Origin: JAAYCI01 sp964370195
Lineage (GTDB): Bacteria > Bacillota > Clostridia > Oscillospirales > Ruminococcaceae
DNA: 64,000 nucleotides
Reading direction: 5' to 3'
NCBI GenBank assembly: GCA_964370195.1
Contig: CAYJIH010000004.1
Span: 1 to 64,000, forward strand
Below, piece by piece: positions 54,190 to 62,708 of this stretch. Position numbers and translations under genes: made by a program. The notes below the pieces were generated by a model. The model ran no database searches, had not been told where the DNA came from, and saw only the letters and a list, made by a program, of their open reading frames with translations. Each line of letters starts with the position of its first letter. Position 1 is the stretch's first letter.

Positions 54190-56349
54190 GTGGTTGGTGT
54201 GCGAAAAGTACCCGTTGTATTGCAGCTAGAAGCCCTTGAGTGCGGCGCGGCCTGCCTGTGCATGGTGTTGGCCTATCATAAAAAATGGATTCCACTGGAA
54301 CAAGTTCGCCGCGATTGTGGCGTGTCCCGGGATGGCTCCTCGGCAATCAATGTGCTAAAAGCAGCGCGAAGCTATGGCTGCACAGGCAAGGGTTATCGTT
54401 TTGAGCCAAAGCGGCTTTTGGAAAACGTGGTTCAGTTTCCATGTATTGTTCATTGGAATTTTAACCACTTTGTTGTACTTTGTGGCTTTCGAGGCAACAA
54501 GGTTTTTATAAACGATCCGGCCCGTGGGGATATTACAGTTACGTTTGAAGAATTTGACAATGCATTTACCGGCATCGTGCTGGAAATTGTGCCAACACAG
54601 CAGTTTATCTGCGATGGCAAACCGAAAAGTGTATTTTCGTTTATAAAAAAACGTTTAAAGGGTGCTGCGGCACCCTTGGTTTTTTCGGCCATTTCCGGTT
54701 TAATTCTTACCATACTCGGTGTGATGCAACCGGGGTTTGCACGCGTGTTTTTAGAACGCCTTCTCACAGGGCAAAACCCAAGTTGGTTGATGCCGTTTAC
54801 CATCGGGTTTGCTGTTTTTTGCCTGTTTTCATTTTTGTTTCAATGCTACTTTGAAAGCCAGCGCATTAAAATTGAGGGTAAACTTTCCATTGTGGCAAAC
54901 GCAACCTTTTTATGGCATGTAATCCACCTACCCATGGACTTTTTTTCTCAGCGTATGGTGGGCGATATTGCCATGCGGCAATCGGACAACGAAAAAATTG
55001 CAAATTCTCTTCTTTCACAAATTGCGCCACTTGGCCTTCATTTTGTTTTGTTGGTGTTTTATCTATATGTTATGCTTCATTATTCACTGCTACTTACTGT
55101 GGTGGGCTTATCTTCCCTTTTCATAAACATGGCGCTTGCACATCTCGTTACAAAGAAGCGGCAAAACTTAACACGCACCTATATGCGCGATACAGGAAAA
55201 TTAAACGGTGTTACCATTTCGGCAGTGGAAATGATAGAGAGCATCAAATCCAGCGGTGCAGAACACGGTTTTTTCGAACACTGGGCCGGATATCAGGCTT
55301 TAGTAAGCAACAGCAAGGTGAAGTTTGCGCGAGTAAACCAATATCTGGATTCTCTTCCCGGGTTCTTGCGTGGGCTAAACAACATTTTGGTTTTAACAAT
55401 GGGTGCGTTTCTTGTGATACAAGGCCAATTTACAGTGGGCATGATTTTGGCTTTTCAAGGGTTTCTTTCATCGTTTATGGCACCGGCACAAAATTTTATT
55501 ACGGTGGGGCAACGCTTTGGGGAAATGCGAAGCCAAATGGAACGCATTGAAGATGTGATGCAATACAACACCGATGTGCCAAAGCACGAAGAGAAACAAA
55601 CCACACAAAAGACAATGCAATACAATAAGTTACGTGGTGCCATTGAGCTAAAAAATGTAACTTTTGGTTATTCTCCACTTTCCGAGCCTTTGATAAAAAA
55701 TATTTCCATTCGCATAGAACCCGGCCAACGTGTGGCTTTTGTGGGCACATCCGGATGTGGCAAATCCACGCTAACAAAATTGATTTCTGGCCTATACAAA
55801 CCGTGGAGTGGCACAATTTTGTTTGATGGAAAGCCCATTTCTGAAATAAACCGCCATGTGTTTGTTTCCTCTTTGGCTATGGTAGACCAAGACATCACCT
55901 TGTTTGAAGACAGCATTGAAAATAATATCAAAATGTGGGATCACTCCATAGAAGATTTTGAAGTAGTTTTGGCGGCGCACGACGTTCAGCTGCATGACGA
56001 TATTTTGGCACGCAGCGATGGGTATCGACACAAAATTTTAAATGGAGGGTGCGATTTTTCCGGCGGCCAATGTCAACGGATGGAGATTGCCCGTGTGTTG
56101 GCGCAAGACCCAACTGTTATTATTTTAGATGAGGCCACATCGGCACTTGATGCAAAAACAGAATATAACGTGATGCAGGCCATTTATGATAGAGGTGTTA
56201 CAAACATACTTGTGGCACATCGTTTGTCTACCATACGCGATTGCGACGAGATTATTGTACTGCATGAGGGGTGTGTTGCCGAGCGGGGCACACACAACGA
56301 ATTGTGGGCCAAAGGCGGTATGTATACACAGCTTGTTTGCAACGAATAA
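54190..56349 (+). CDS. C39-peptidase ABC exporter (NHLM bacteriocin-system type)
   Basis: The 719-aa protein has an N-terminal C39 peptidase domain with Q12, C18 (LECGAAC), H93 (NHFVVL) and D109 (NDPARG), all needed for cutting double-glycine leaders. A six-helix membrane domain and an ABC ATPase follow (Walker A VGTSGCGKST, signature FSGGQ, Walker B IILDEATS). It starts at GTG after GGGAGGTGG. It should cut and export a leader-bearing peptide; the best local candidate is the 61-aa protein. Confidence 0.93.
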   Translation: MVGVRKVPVVLQLEALECGAACLCMVLAYHKKWIPLEQVRRDCGVSRDGSSAINVLKAARSYGCTGKGYRFEPKRLLENVVQFPCIVHWNFNHFVVLCGFRGNKVFINDPARGDITVTFEEFDNAFTGIVLEIVPTQQFICDGKPKSVFSFIKKRLKGAAAPLVFSAISGLILTILGVMQPGFARVFLERLLTGQNPSWLMPFTIGFAVFCLFSFLFQCYFESQRIKIEGKLSIVANATFLWHVIHLPMDFFSQRMVGDIAMRQSDNEKIANSLLSQIAPLGLHFVLLVFYLYVMLHYSLLLTVVGLSSLFINMALAHLVTKKRQNLTRTYMRDTGKLNGVTISAVEMIESIKSSGAEHGFFEHWAGYQALVSNSKVKFARVNQYLDSLPGFLRGLNNILVLTMGAFLVIQGQFTVGMILAFQGFLSSFMAPAQNFITVGQRFGEMRSQMERIEDVMQYNTDVPKHEEKQTTQKTMQYNKLRGAIELKNVTFGYSPLSEPLIKNISIRIEPGQRVAFVGTSGCGKSTLTKLISGLYKPWSGTILFDGKPISEINRHVFVSSLAMVDQDITLFEDSIENNIKMWDHSIEDFEVVLAAHDVQLHDDILARSDGYRHKILNGGCDFSGGQCQRMEIARVLAQDPTVIILDEATSALDAKTEYNVMQAIYDRGVTNILVAHRLSTIRDCDEIIVLHEGCVAERGTHNELWAKGGMYTQLVCNE

Positions 56350-56363
56350 AGGAGATGACGCGC

Positions 56364-58550
56364 TTGGGCTGGCTAGACGAGCAATTGAATATAAGAAAAA
56401 AAGCCGACGAAGAAATGATGGAAGAGGCTCTTTTTTCGCTTTCCGGTGTGATAACAGGCCGGCAAACCGGCACCACACAAAAAAACACCCTTTTGCAAAC
56501 ACAGCATGCAATGGGTGATATTTTGGCTTATTTTCGCATTCCGATGCCCGAACTTTCGGAAACGATACAAAACCTTGAGGCGCAAGTGGATGCTCTTTTA
56601 CGCCCATCGGGTATTATGCACCGCCGTGTAAAGCTAAAAGAAGATTGGTACAATCACTGCATTGGCCCTTTGCTTGGCACCACAAAAAGCGGCCACATCG
56701 TGGCGCTCATGCCAAAAACATGGGGTGGGTATCAATTTTTTGACGTTGCATTAGGTAAAACGGTCACTGTTAATGCCAAAACAGCCAGCCATATACAAGA
56801 CGAAGCTTATTGTTTTTATCGTTCGTTTGCTTCAAAGCCCATTGGTATGATTGATTTTTTTAAGTTCATGCTGGCAACAATCGCCCCTTTTGATGTGGTA
56901 TTTTTTCTTTTTGTCACCTTGGCGGCCACGGCGGTCTCCTTGCTTTTCCCCTATATAAACGACCAACTATTTGGCATTGTAATCCCAAGCAGTGAAACGT
57001 ATCTTTTGGCCTCTGTCGCGTTTTTTATGGTGGGCATTTTGTTGTCGTCCACTTTGTTTAACATTGTAAAATCTCTTCTCGTTGCACGCATTCAAACAAA
57101 GCTGGACATTGCCACAGAAGCAGCCACCATGATGCGCATTTTGTCTCTTCCGGCCGAATTTTTTAAGCGATATAGCCCCGGCGAGTTAAACGCCCGCATG
57201 AAAACCGTGAGCGAGCTATGCCATATATTGGTGGATGTTGTTTTTGGTATAGGCATTCCTTCACTATTTTCTTTCCTTTATATCGTGCAAATTTCTGTGT
57301 ATACACCATCGCTTGTATGGGTTGTTCTTTTAACAGCATTTTTATCTTTTTCAGTGTCTTTCGCTTATATTTTGGCACAAATAAAACGCACCAATCGGCT
57401 AAGGGCGGCCACATCAAAACTTGAGGGCATCGTGTTTTCGCTATTTTCCGGTGTGCAAAAAATTAAATTAGCCGGTGCAGAAAAACGTGCATTTGCCCGC
57501 TGGGCCAAAACGTATAAAACCGTGGCAAGCTTACAATATAAACTGCCGGCATGGTTTCGCATTTTGCCGGGCTTTGCCCGTTTTATCCGTTTGTTTGGCC
57601 TCGTGTTTATTTACTACTTCGCTGTTGTATCTCAAATTAGTGTGGCCGAATTTATGGTATTTAATGCCGCGTATGGCTTATTCATGGGCGCAATGGAGTC
57701 TTTGGAAAAGGCCATGGTAAGCATTTCTGGCATCCCACCTATTTTAGAAATGGTAAAACCCATTTTACAAGAAGTGCCGGAAATTTCTCAAGGGAAAAAA
57801 ACAGTGGAAAAGCTACAGGGCGGCATCGATGTAAGCCATATTTCTTTTCAGTACAGTCGCGACATGCCCCCTGTGCTTGATGACATCTCTTTTTCTGTTT
57901 TGCCGGGACAATACGTTGCCATTGTGGGTACCACAGGGTGTGGAAAATCCACATTGCTGCGCTTGTTGCTTGGTTTTGAAACACCCCAAAAAGGTGCCAT
58001 TTATTACGATAAGCAAGATATGACCCTTTTAAACTTACGCACATTGCGGCGCAATATTGGTGTGGTGATGCAAACGGGAAAGGTATTTCAAGGGGATGTG
58101 TATCACAACATCGTCATTACACAGCCCACGCTAACAATGGCCAGAGCATGGGAGGCGGCAGAAATGGCAAACCTTGCCGAAGACATTCGCCGCTTTCCCA
58201 TGGGCATGCACACCATGATTTCGGAAGGGGGCGGGGGCATTTCTGGGGGGCAACGCCAGCGATTGATGATTGCAAGGGCAATTGCGCCAAAACCGCAAAT
58301 TTTGATGTTCGACGAGGCCACATCGGCACTGGATAACCTTACACAAAAAAAGATTTCCACAAGTTTAAGCAAACTGCACTGCACAAGAATTGTCATTGCA
58401 CATCGGCTTTCCACCGTTCGCGAGTGCGACCGCATTTTGGTATTACATCAGGGAAACATTGTTGAAGACGGAACGTACGAAGAATTGCTAACAAAAGATG
58501 GCCATTTTGCAGAACTGGTTAAAAGACAGCGTTTAGATCTGCCATTATAA
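56364..58550 (+). CDS. Second ABC exporter of the NHLM-type system
   Basis: The 728-aa protein has a non-peptidase N-terminal region of about 180 residues, a membrane domain with about six helices, and a complete ATPase (VGTTGCGKST, SGGQRQRLMIARAI, MFDEATSALD, H-loop IAHRLS). It matches the partner ATP-binding exporter of NHLM systems, which form a pair with the C39 exporter. A TTG start at 56364 has AAAGGAG 9 nt upstream; the ATG at 56355 lies too near. A terminator follows. Confidence 0.9.
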   Translation: MGWLDEQLNIRKKADEEMMEEALFSLSGVITGRQTGTTQKNTLLQTQHAMGDILAYFRIPMPELSETIQNLEAQVDALLRPSGIMHRRVKLKEDWYNHCIGPLLGTTKSGHIVALMPKTWGGYQFFDVALGKTVTVNAKTASHIQDEAYCFYRSFASKPIGMIDFFKFMLATIAPFDVVFFLFVTLAATAVSLLFPYINDQLFGIVIPSSETYLLASVAFFMVGILLSSTLFNIVKSLLVARIQTKLDIATEAATMMRILSLPAEFFKRYSPGELNARMKTVSELCHILVDVVFGIGIPSLFSFLYIVQISVYTPSLVWVVLLTAFLSFSVSFAYILAQIKRTNRLRAATSKLEGIVFSLFSGVQKIKLAGAEKRAFARWAKTYKTVASLQYKLPAWFRILPGFARFIRLFGLVFIYYFAVVSQISVAEFMVFNAAYGLFMGAMESLEKAMVSISGIPPILEMVKPILQEVPEISQGKKTVEKLQGGIDVSHISFQYSRDMPPVLDDISFSVLPGQYVAIVGTTGCGKSTLLRLLLGFETPQKGAIYYDKQDMTLLNLRTLRRNIGVVMQTGKVFQGDVYHNIVITQPTLTMARAWEAAEMANLAEDIRRFPMGMHTMISEGGGGISGGQRQRLMIARAIAPKPQILMFDEATSALDNLTQKKISTSLSKLHCTRIVIAHRLSTVRECDRILVLHQGNIVEDGTYEELLTKDGHFAELVKRQRLDLPL

Positions 58551-58583
58551 TATAAATTAAATGGAATTAAATACGAATAAAAA

Positions 58584-58627
58584 AAAGAAGCTGTTACCGG
58601 GTGCAACGGCAGCTTCTTTCTTTTTTC
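58584..58627 (+). terminator. Terminator of the exporter operon
   Basis: AAAGAAGCTG pairs with CAGCTTCTTT, followed by CTTTTTT. The minus-strand side is also T-rich, so it may work in both directions for the convergent small gene. Confidence 0.85.
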
Positions 58628-58660
58628 GTATGCCCATAATGAATCGCTTTTATTTTTTCT

Positions 58661-58780
58661 TTATTTTTCTATGTTTTTTATTTTTAAATACTGTAAAAAT
58701 AAAAATAAAATGCCAATAATCCCCAGCGCAAACACATTTACAAGCGAAATCGCCTGTAGCTCTGCAATTTTTCGTCTCAT
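58661..58780 (-). CDS. 39-aa single-helix membrane peptide
   Basis: A short gene with the site AAAGGATAAA just before ATG (58780) encodes a 39-aa protein beginning MRRKIAELQ, with one hydrophobic helix (about residues 11-32: ISLVNVFALGIIGILFLFLQ) and a basic end. The positive N-terminus, tidy helix and ribosome site support it as real, though no promoter is clear. It converges on the exporter operon and could be an immunity-type or regulatory peptide; this is a guess from position. Confidence 0.55.
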   Translation of the reverse strand: MRRKIAELQAISLVNVFALGIIGILFLFLQYLKIKNIEK

Positions 58781-58855
58781 TTTATCCTTTGAAAAACATA
58801 AATAGCCTTTGCCATGATTATGCAGCAATAACTATATTCATACATTAAAACAATT

Positions 58856-58894
58856 AAAAAGGCAGATACCCGAAGATATCTGTCTTTTTAATAC
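58856..58894 (-). terminator. Terminator after the YjiH-like gene
   Basis: AAAAAGACAGATA pairs with TATCTGCCTTTTT (one G-T pair) on the minus strand. Confidence 0.85.
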
Positions 58895-58966
58895 AACCAT
58901 TTTTATAGTGTGGCCTCAAAGTTTCTTTGTATACGCTCCACCCAACGTCGCCCTTGATTTGTTGTT

Positions 58967-60415
58967 TTAAAACAATAAATACATAGCAAGCGCCGCAAAC
59001 GGTATGGCAATAATGGTGCGCTCGATAAAACAAATAACAATTTCGTGCAATTTAATTGGAATTTTGGAAGCCAGCATCACTGTGGCTGTTTCCGAAAAGA
59101 AGATGATTTGCACCATGGATACAACGCAGATAAAAAAGCGAGCTTCTTCTGCGATATTATCTACATTATCGGCAATTAAAAGCACCGGCAAAAACATTTC
59201 TGCAATGCCTACAGGCAAGCTTGGGGCAATGGCTGCGGCATCCGGAATTTGGAACAATGCCAAAATGGGGTAAAACAATAAACCAATCCAATCAAAAATA
59301 GGGGTATATTCGGCTAAAATCAAGGCACTTACACCAATGGCGGCCAGCATGGAAAGCACCTGTGGAATTACGTGCATGCTATCAACCAAGCTCGACTTAA
59401 TTTCAGAGCCAAGTGGCCGCGCTACATACGCACGTTTCACAGCACGCCCCCAAGCGCGGGAGAAAATTTTTGCATCATAACGCGCGTCAGATTTACGATC
59501 TTCCTCTGTTTGCACGGTTCCATCCACAAAGATGTCTTTCTTTTTTGAAATGGGCGGAATGCGAATGATGATGGCTGCAATAATAAAGGCCAATAAAAAA
59601 CTAATGCCATAAATGGTGATGAACATATGGCTCATTTTAGCGGTGTCGATTACAAGATAGGCAAACCCAATGCTAACGGCACTAAAGCAAGTAGCAATGG
59701 CCACTGTTTCTTTTTCTGTGTACATTTTTTGGTTGTACAAACGCCCTGTAATTAAAACACCAAGAGAAGAAGAGCTTACAAACGAGGCCGCTGCATTTAG
59801 GGCCGATTTCCCCGGCAATTTAAAAAGCGGGCGCATAATGGGTTCTAAAAGGGCCCCCACCAACTCTATTGCGCCATAGTTTAGCAAAAACGGCATAAAC
59901 ACAGCACCCACCAAAATAATCCACAAAACACCCAACACAACCGGCGGGAACACACTGCCGCCCGTGGACGCGCCCACGATCATTTCGGGATATGCTTCGC
60001 TTGGAAACGAAACACTAAGTGCATACAAAACAGAAAACACTGTGCCCAGCACATATAATCCAGTGTAAACCAAATTGTCCTCTTTATAGAAAGCATGCAG
60101 CTTTGGGTGTTTTTTGCCCTTGTCTATAAATTTAGAAAAGAGATGTAAGATCAGGTTGGATGTGATGATAAGTGCCACAAGCCAAAAACCAAGATCCCCC
60201 AAAATATCGATAAAAAAGTTATAAATAAATCCAAATACAATTTGCGATTCACCGCCAATATCCAGCGTTACAAAAAACACAAAAATAGCAAGCGCAGAAA
60301 ATACAATACACTTTATGGCGCCTTTTATAAAATCGCTTTTACTTAAAGTAAGTTTATCCAGTTCTTGAGACGACAAGGCGGCTTGATTTTCGGTTGTTTT
60401 TCCTTCGGAAGACAT
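58967..60415 (-). CDS. YjiH-family membrane protein with nucleoside-recognition (Gate) domain
   Basis: The 482-aa protein has about ten hydrophobic segments in two Gate-like halves; GKSALNAAASFVSSSSLGVLITGRLYN near residue 200 is a typical repeat motif. Proteins of this group are thought to be transporters. It lies downstream of the agmatinase-family gene on the same strand, so it may import that enzyme's substrate or export its product. Confidence 0.85.
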   Translation of the reverse strand: MSSEGKTTENQAALSSQELDKLTLSKSDFIKGAIKCIVFSALAIFVFFVTLDIGGESQIVFGFIYNFFIDILGDLGFWLVALIITSNLILHLFSKFIDKGKKHPKLHAFYKEDNLVYTGLYVLGTVFSVLYALSVSFPSEAYPEMIVGASTGGSVFPPVVLGVLWIILVGAVFMPFLLNYGAIELVGALLEPIMRPLFKLPGKSALNAAASFVSSSSLGVLITGRLYNQKMYTEKETVAIATCFSAVSIGFAYLVIDTAKMSHMFITIYGISFLLAFIIAAIIIRIPPISKKKDIFVDGTVQTEEDRKSDARYDAKIFSRAWGRAVKRAYVARPLGSEIKSSLVDSMHVIPQVLSMLAAIGVSALILAEYTPIFDWIGLLFYPILALFQIPDAAAIAPSLPVGIAEMFLPVLLIADNVDNIAEEARFFICVVSMVQIIFFSETATVMLASKIPIKLHEIVICFIERTIIAIPFAALAMYLLF

Positions 60416-60439
60416 AGTGCATTTCCCCTTTCCGGTAAA

Positions 60440-60520
60440 TAAAACCCCTTTGCAGATGGTAGGTTACGTGCCAACCTGTTTACCGCACCCACTGCAAAGG
60501 GAGGTGTTTTAAAAATAACT
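60440..60520 (-). terminator. Long inverted repeat between the agmatinase and yjiH genes
   Basis: On the minus strand CCCTTTGCAG pairs with CTGCAAAGGG, followed by GTTTTATTT. The loop of about 35 nt contains a second hairpin (GGTT...AACC). It could partly stop transcription between the two genes, or act as an attenuator. Confidence 0.6.
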
Positions 60521-60522
60521 TT

Positions 60523-61464
60523 TTATTTTTTCTGTACCGCCAAAATAGAAATAAATTCGAATACAATATTGGCCGCCATATACGAGGTAATTTCTGCGTG
60601 ATCGAAAGAGGGCGAAACCTCTACAACATCGCAGCCAATAAAGGATAAATCTTTTAATTTTCGAAGAATTTCCAGTGTTTCGTGCGAGGTGAACCCACCC
60701 ACTTCAGGAGTGCCTGTGCCCGGGGCATACGCCGGATCCACAAAGTCAATGTCGAACGTTAAGAAACATGGTTTGCCACCCACACGTTCGTGAATTGTTT
60801 CGTTTAATTTTTCAAAACCCATTTCGCGAACTTTATGCGCCGGAATAAGAAGCATCCCCAGTTCAGCTGCCATTTTATGTTCGTTTGCATCATATAGCGA
60901 GCCGCGCATGCCAACTTGGATAGAATGAGCCGCATCAATAAGCCCTTCTTCTAAAGCACGTCTAAATGGGGTGCCATGGTTGTATTTTTCTCCAAACACT
61001 TCATCACATAAGTCGGAGTGCGAGTCGAAGTGAACAAGTGCTACAGGGCCATGTTTTTTTGCAACAGCACGTAGCTCTGCAAGTGTAATGGAGTGGTCTC
61101 CGCCCAGTACAATGGGTATTGCATCGTCTTTAATAATATCGGCAACACCAGCTTCAATGGAAGCATATGTGGGGTGAATGTAGCCCGGGGTTACATTGAA
61201 ATCTCCAATATCTCCACCCTTTAGGCTTTCCATAATATTCACTTGTTGTATAACATTGTTCGGTTTCATCATTACGGAAATATTGCGGATGCCGTTTGGA
61301 CCAAAACGGGCGCCGGTGCGAAAAGAACTGGCCGTATCGAATGGGGCGCCGGCAATAACAAAATCTAGGCCTTTGGCTGAATCTACACGGGGCATACGCA
61401 TAAACGTGCCCATGTTACAAAAGCGAGGGGATGACAGTGCGCTAATCGGTTTTTGTGTTGACAT
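60523..61464 (-). CDS. Agmatinase/guanidino-acid ureohydrolase
   Basis: The 313-aa ureohydrolase has the dimanganese motifs GGDHS near residue 122, HFDSHSD near 145 and DIDFVDPAYAPGTGTPEVGG near 225. It cleaves a guanidino compound to urea and an amine or acid. Agmatine, guanidinobutyrate and other guanidino acids are all used by the family; the sequence does not settle which. A divergent LysR gene and a downstream YjiH transporter suggest a substrate-induced catabolic unit. Confidence 0.9.
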   Translation of the reverse strand: MSTQKPISALSSPRFCNMGTFMRMPRVDSAKGLDFVIAGAPFDTASSFRTGARFGPNGIRNISVMMKPNNVIQQVNIMESLKGGDIGDFNVTPGYIHPTYASIEAGVADIIKDDAIPIVLGGDHSITLAELRAVAKKHGPVALVHFDSHSDLCDEVFGEKYNHGTPFRRALEEGLIDAAHSIQVGMRGSLYDANEHKMAAELGMLLIPAHKVREMGFEKLNETIHERVGGKPCFLTFDIDFVDPAYAPGTGTPEVGGFTSHETLEILRKLKDLSFIGCDVVEVSPSFDHAEITSYMAANIVFEFISILAVQKK

Positions 61465-61523
61465 TTGGAACCTCCTAGAGTTATGATGTTGACAATCTCA
61501 CGTTGTGGAAATTTGTTACCCAA

Positions 61524-61592
61524 AGTATAGCACCTGTTGTGTGTGCGTGGTTATTTGGTTATCGCAGATGCAATATGAAAAAATAGATAACC
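61524..61592. promoter_or_regulatory. Agmatinase promoter and candidate LysR binding site
   Basis: On the minus strand a TATACT -10 (61529-61524) has no good -35, which fits activator dependence. Just upstream are GGTTAT (61549-61554), GGTTATC (61557-61563) and an inverted GATAACC (61586-61592), a plausible binding region for the divergently encoded LysR protein. Confidence 0.55.
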
Positions 61593-61669
61593 ACCAAAGT
61601 GACCGAAACATTTTTTGTACAAAACAGAGAAAACCACCTTTTGTGGTGAAATGGGAAAGGGTTCTAAAC

Positions 61670-62575
61670 GTGAATACAAAACATTTGGAATATTTATTGG
61701 AGATAGAGCGTTGCCGTTCTATCAACCAGGCGGCACAAAACTTGTTTTTATCACAGTCAAATTTAAGTGCATTGTTGCGGCGCACAGAAGAGGAATGCTC
61801 TATTTCTATTTTTCGGCGGCATAGCCATGGCGTAATTCCCACACCGGAAGGCGAGCTGTTTTTAAAATATGCCCAAAACATTGTACAAGAAGTTCATAAC
61901 ATCGAAAATATTCGCCATAAAATGGGCAACGCACAAGATTTATCGGTATGTTGTACGTATTCTAGCTTATTTATGGAAAGTTTTATGAATTTGCGGCATG
62001 CTTCCTTGGCGCTAAATTATGCCGACGCGTTTAAGGAAACAGGGTTGATTCAAACAATGCAAGATGTGATAGAAAAAAAGTATCGTTTGGCGCTGATTTA
62101 CTGTTTCGAAAGCCGTGCCGGAGAGCACATGGAAATGGCAGAACGATACAATTTAGACATGATACCCTTGGTACACCGTTTGTATGCAAAGGCATTTGTT
62201 TCCGAAAAAGGACGTTACCGAAACGAAAAAGCCATCTCAATGGATATGCTAAAAAACGCACCTCTTGTGGTGTATGAAAATTTTGCCAGCGAAGATTGGC
62301 TGCATATTTTTGGTAGAACCTCTGAGGACAACGTGCTATACGTGTTCGACAGAGGTGGCTTAATGGACAGCGTAATGCGCGGCGATTACTTGGCAGTACT
62401 TTTAGAAAAACCACCACGCGAAGAAAAACGCCTTGGCCTTCGTGCGCTGGACATTATAGGTTTTACCCCTAAATTATCCGTGTATATGCTAAAACAAAAA
62501 GGGTATCAATTGAATGAGCGCGAAAAGGAATTGGTACGCAGTGTAAAAAACAGCTTAGTACAATGGAAGGGGTAA
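61670..62575 (+). CDS. LysR-family transcriptional regulator
   Basis: The 301-aa protein has the LysR helix-turn-helix (LEYLLEIERCRSINQAAQNLFLSQSNLSALLRRTEEEC) and a C-terminal effector domain. The GTG at 61670 gives the normal N-terminus VNTKHLEYLLEIE, with AAAGGG 8 nt upstream; the frame is open 55 codons further. It is divergent from the agmatinase gene, its probable target. Confidence 0.92.
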   Translation: MNTKHLEYLLEIERCRSINQAAQNLFLSQSNLSALLRRTEEECSISIFRRHSHGVIPTPEGELFLKYAQNIVQEVHNIENIRHKMGNAQDLSVCCTYSSLFMESFMNLRHASLALNYADAFKETGLIQTMQDVIEKKYRLALIYCFESRAGEHMEMAERYNLDMIPLVHRLYAKAFVSEKGRYRNEKAISMDMLKNAPLVVYENFASEDWLHIFGRTSEDNVLYVFDRGGLMDSVMRGDYLAVLLEKPPREEKRLGLRALDIIGFTPKLSVYMLKQKGYQLNEREKELVRSVKNSLVQWKG

Positions 62576-62708
62576 CCTTGTAAAAACATAAAACAAAGGC
62601 CACGAGGCCATTGGTGCTGTACTTTTTAAGTTGAAAAATGGCTCGATTTCCCTTATACTTACTGTATCGCAAATACCCCTTAACACATGGGCAGGAGGGC
62701 CCCTTTTT

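Noticed and set aside
60440..60520. Guanidine riboswitch next to the ureohydrolase
   Set aside because: The paired ACGR loops of guanidine-II and the other guanidine motifs do not fit; it also lies downstream of the enzyme gene.
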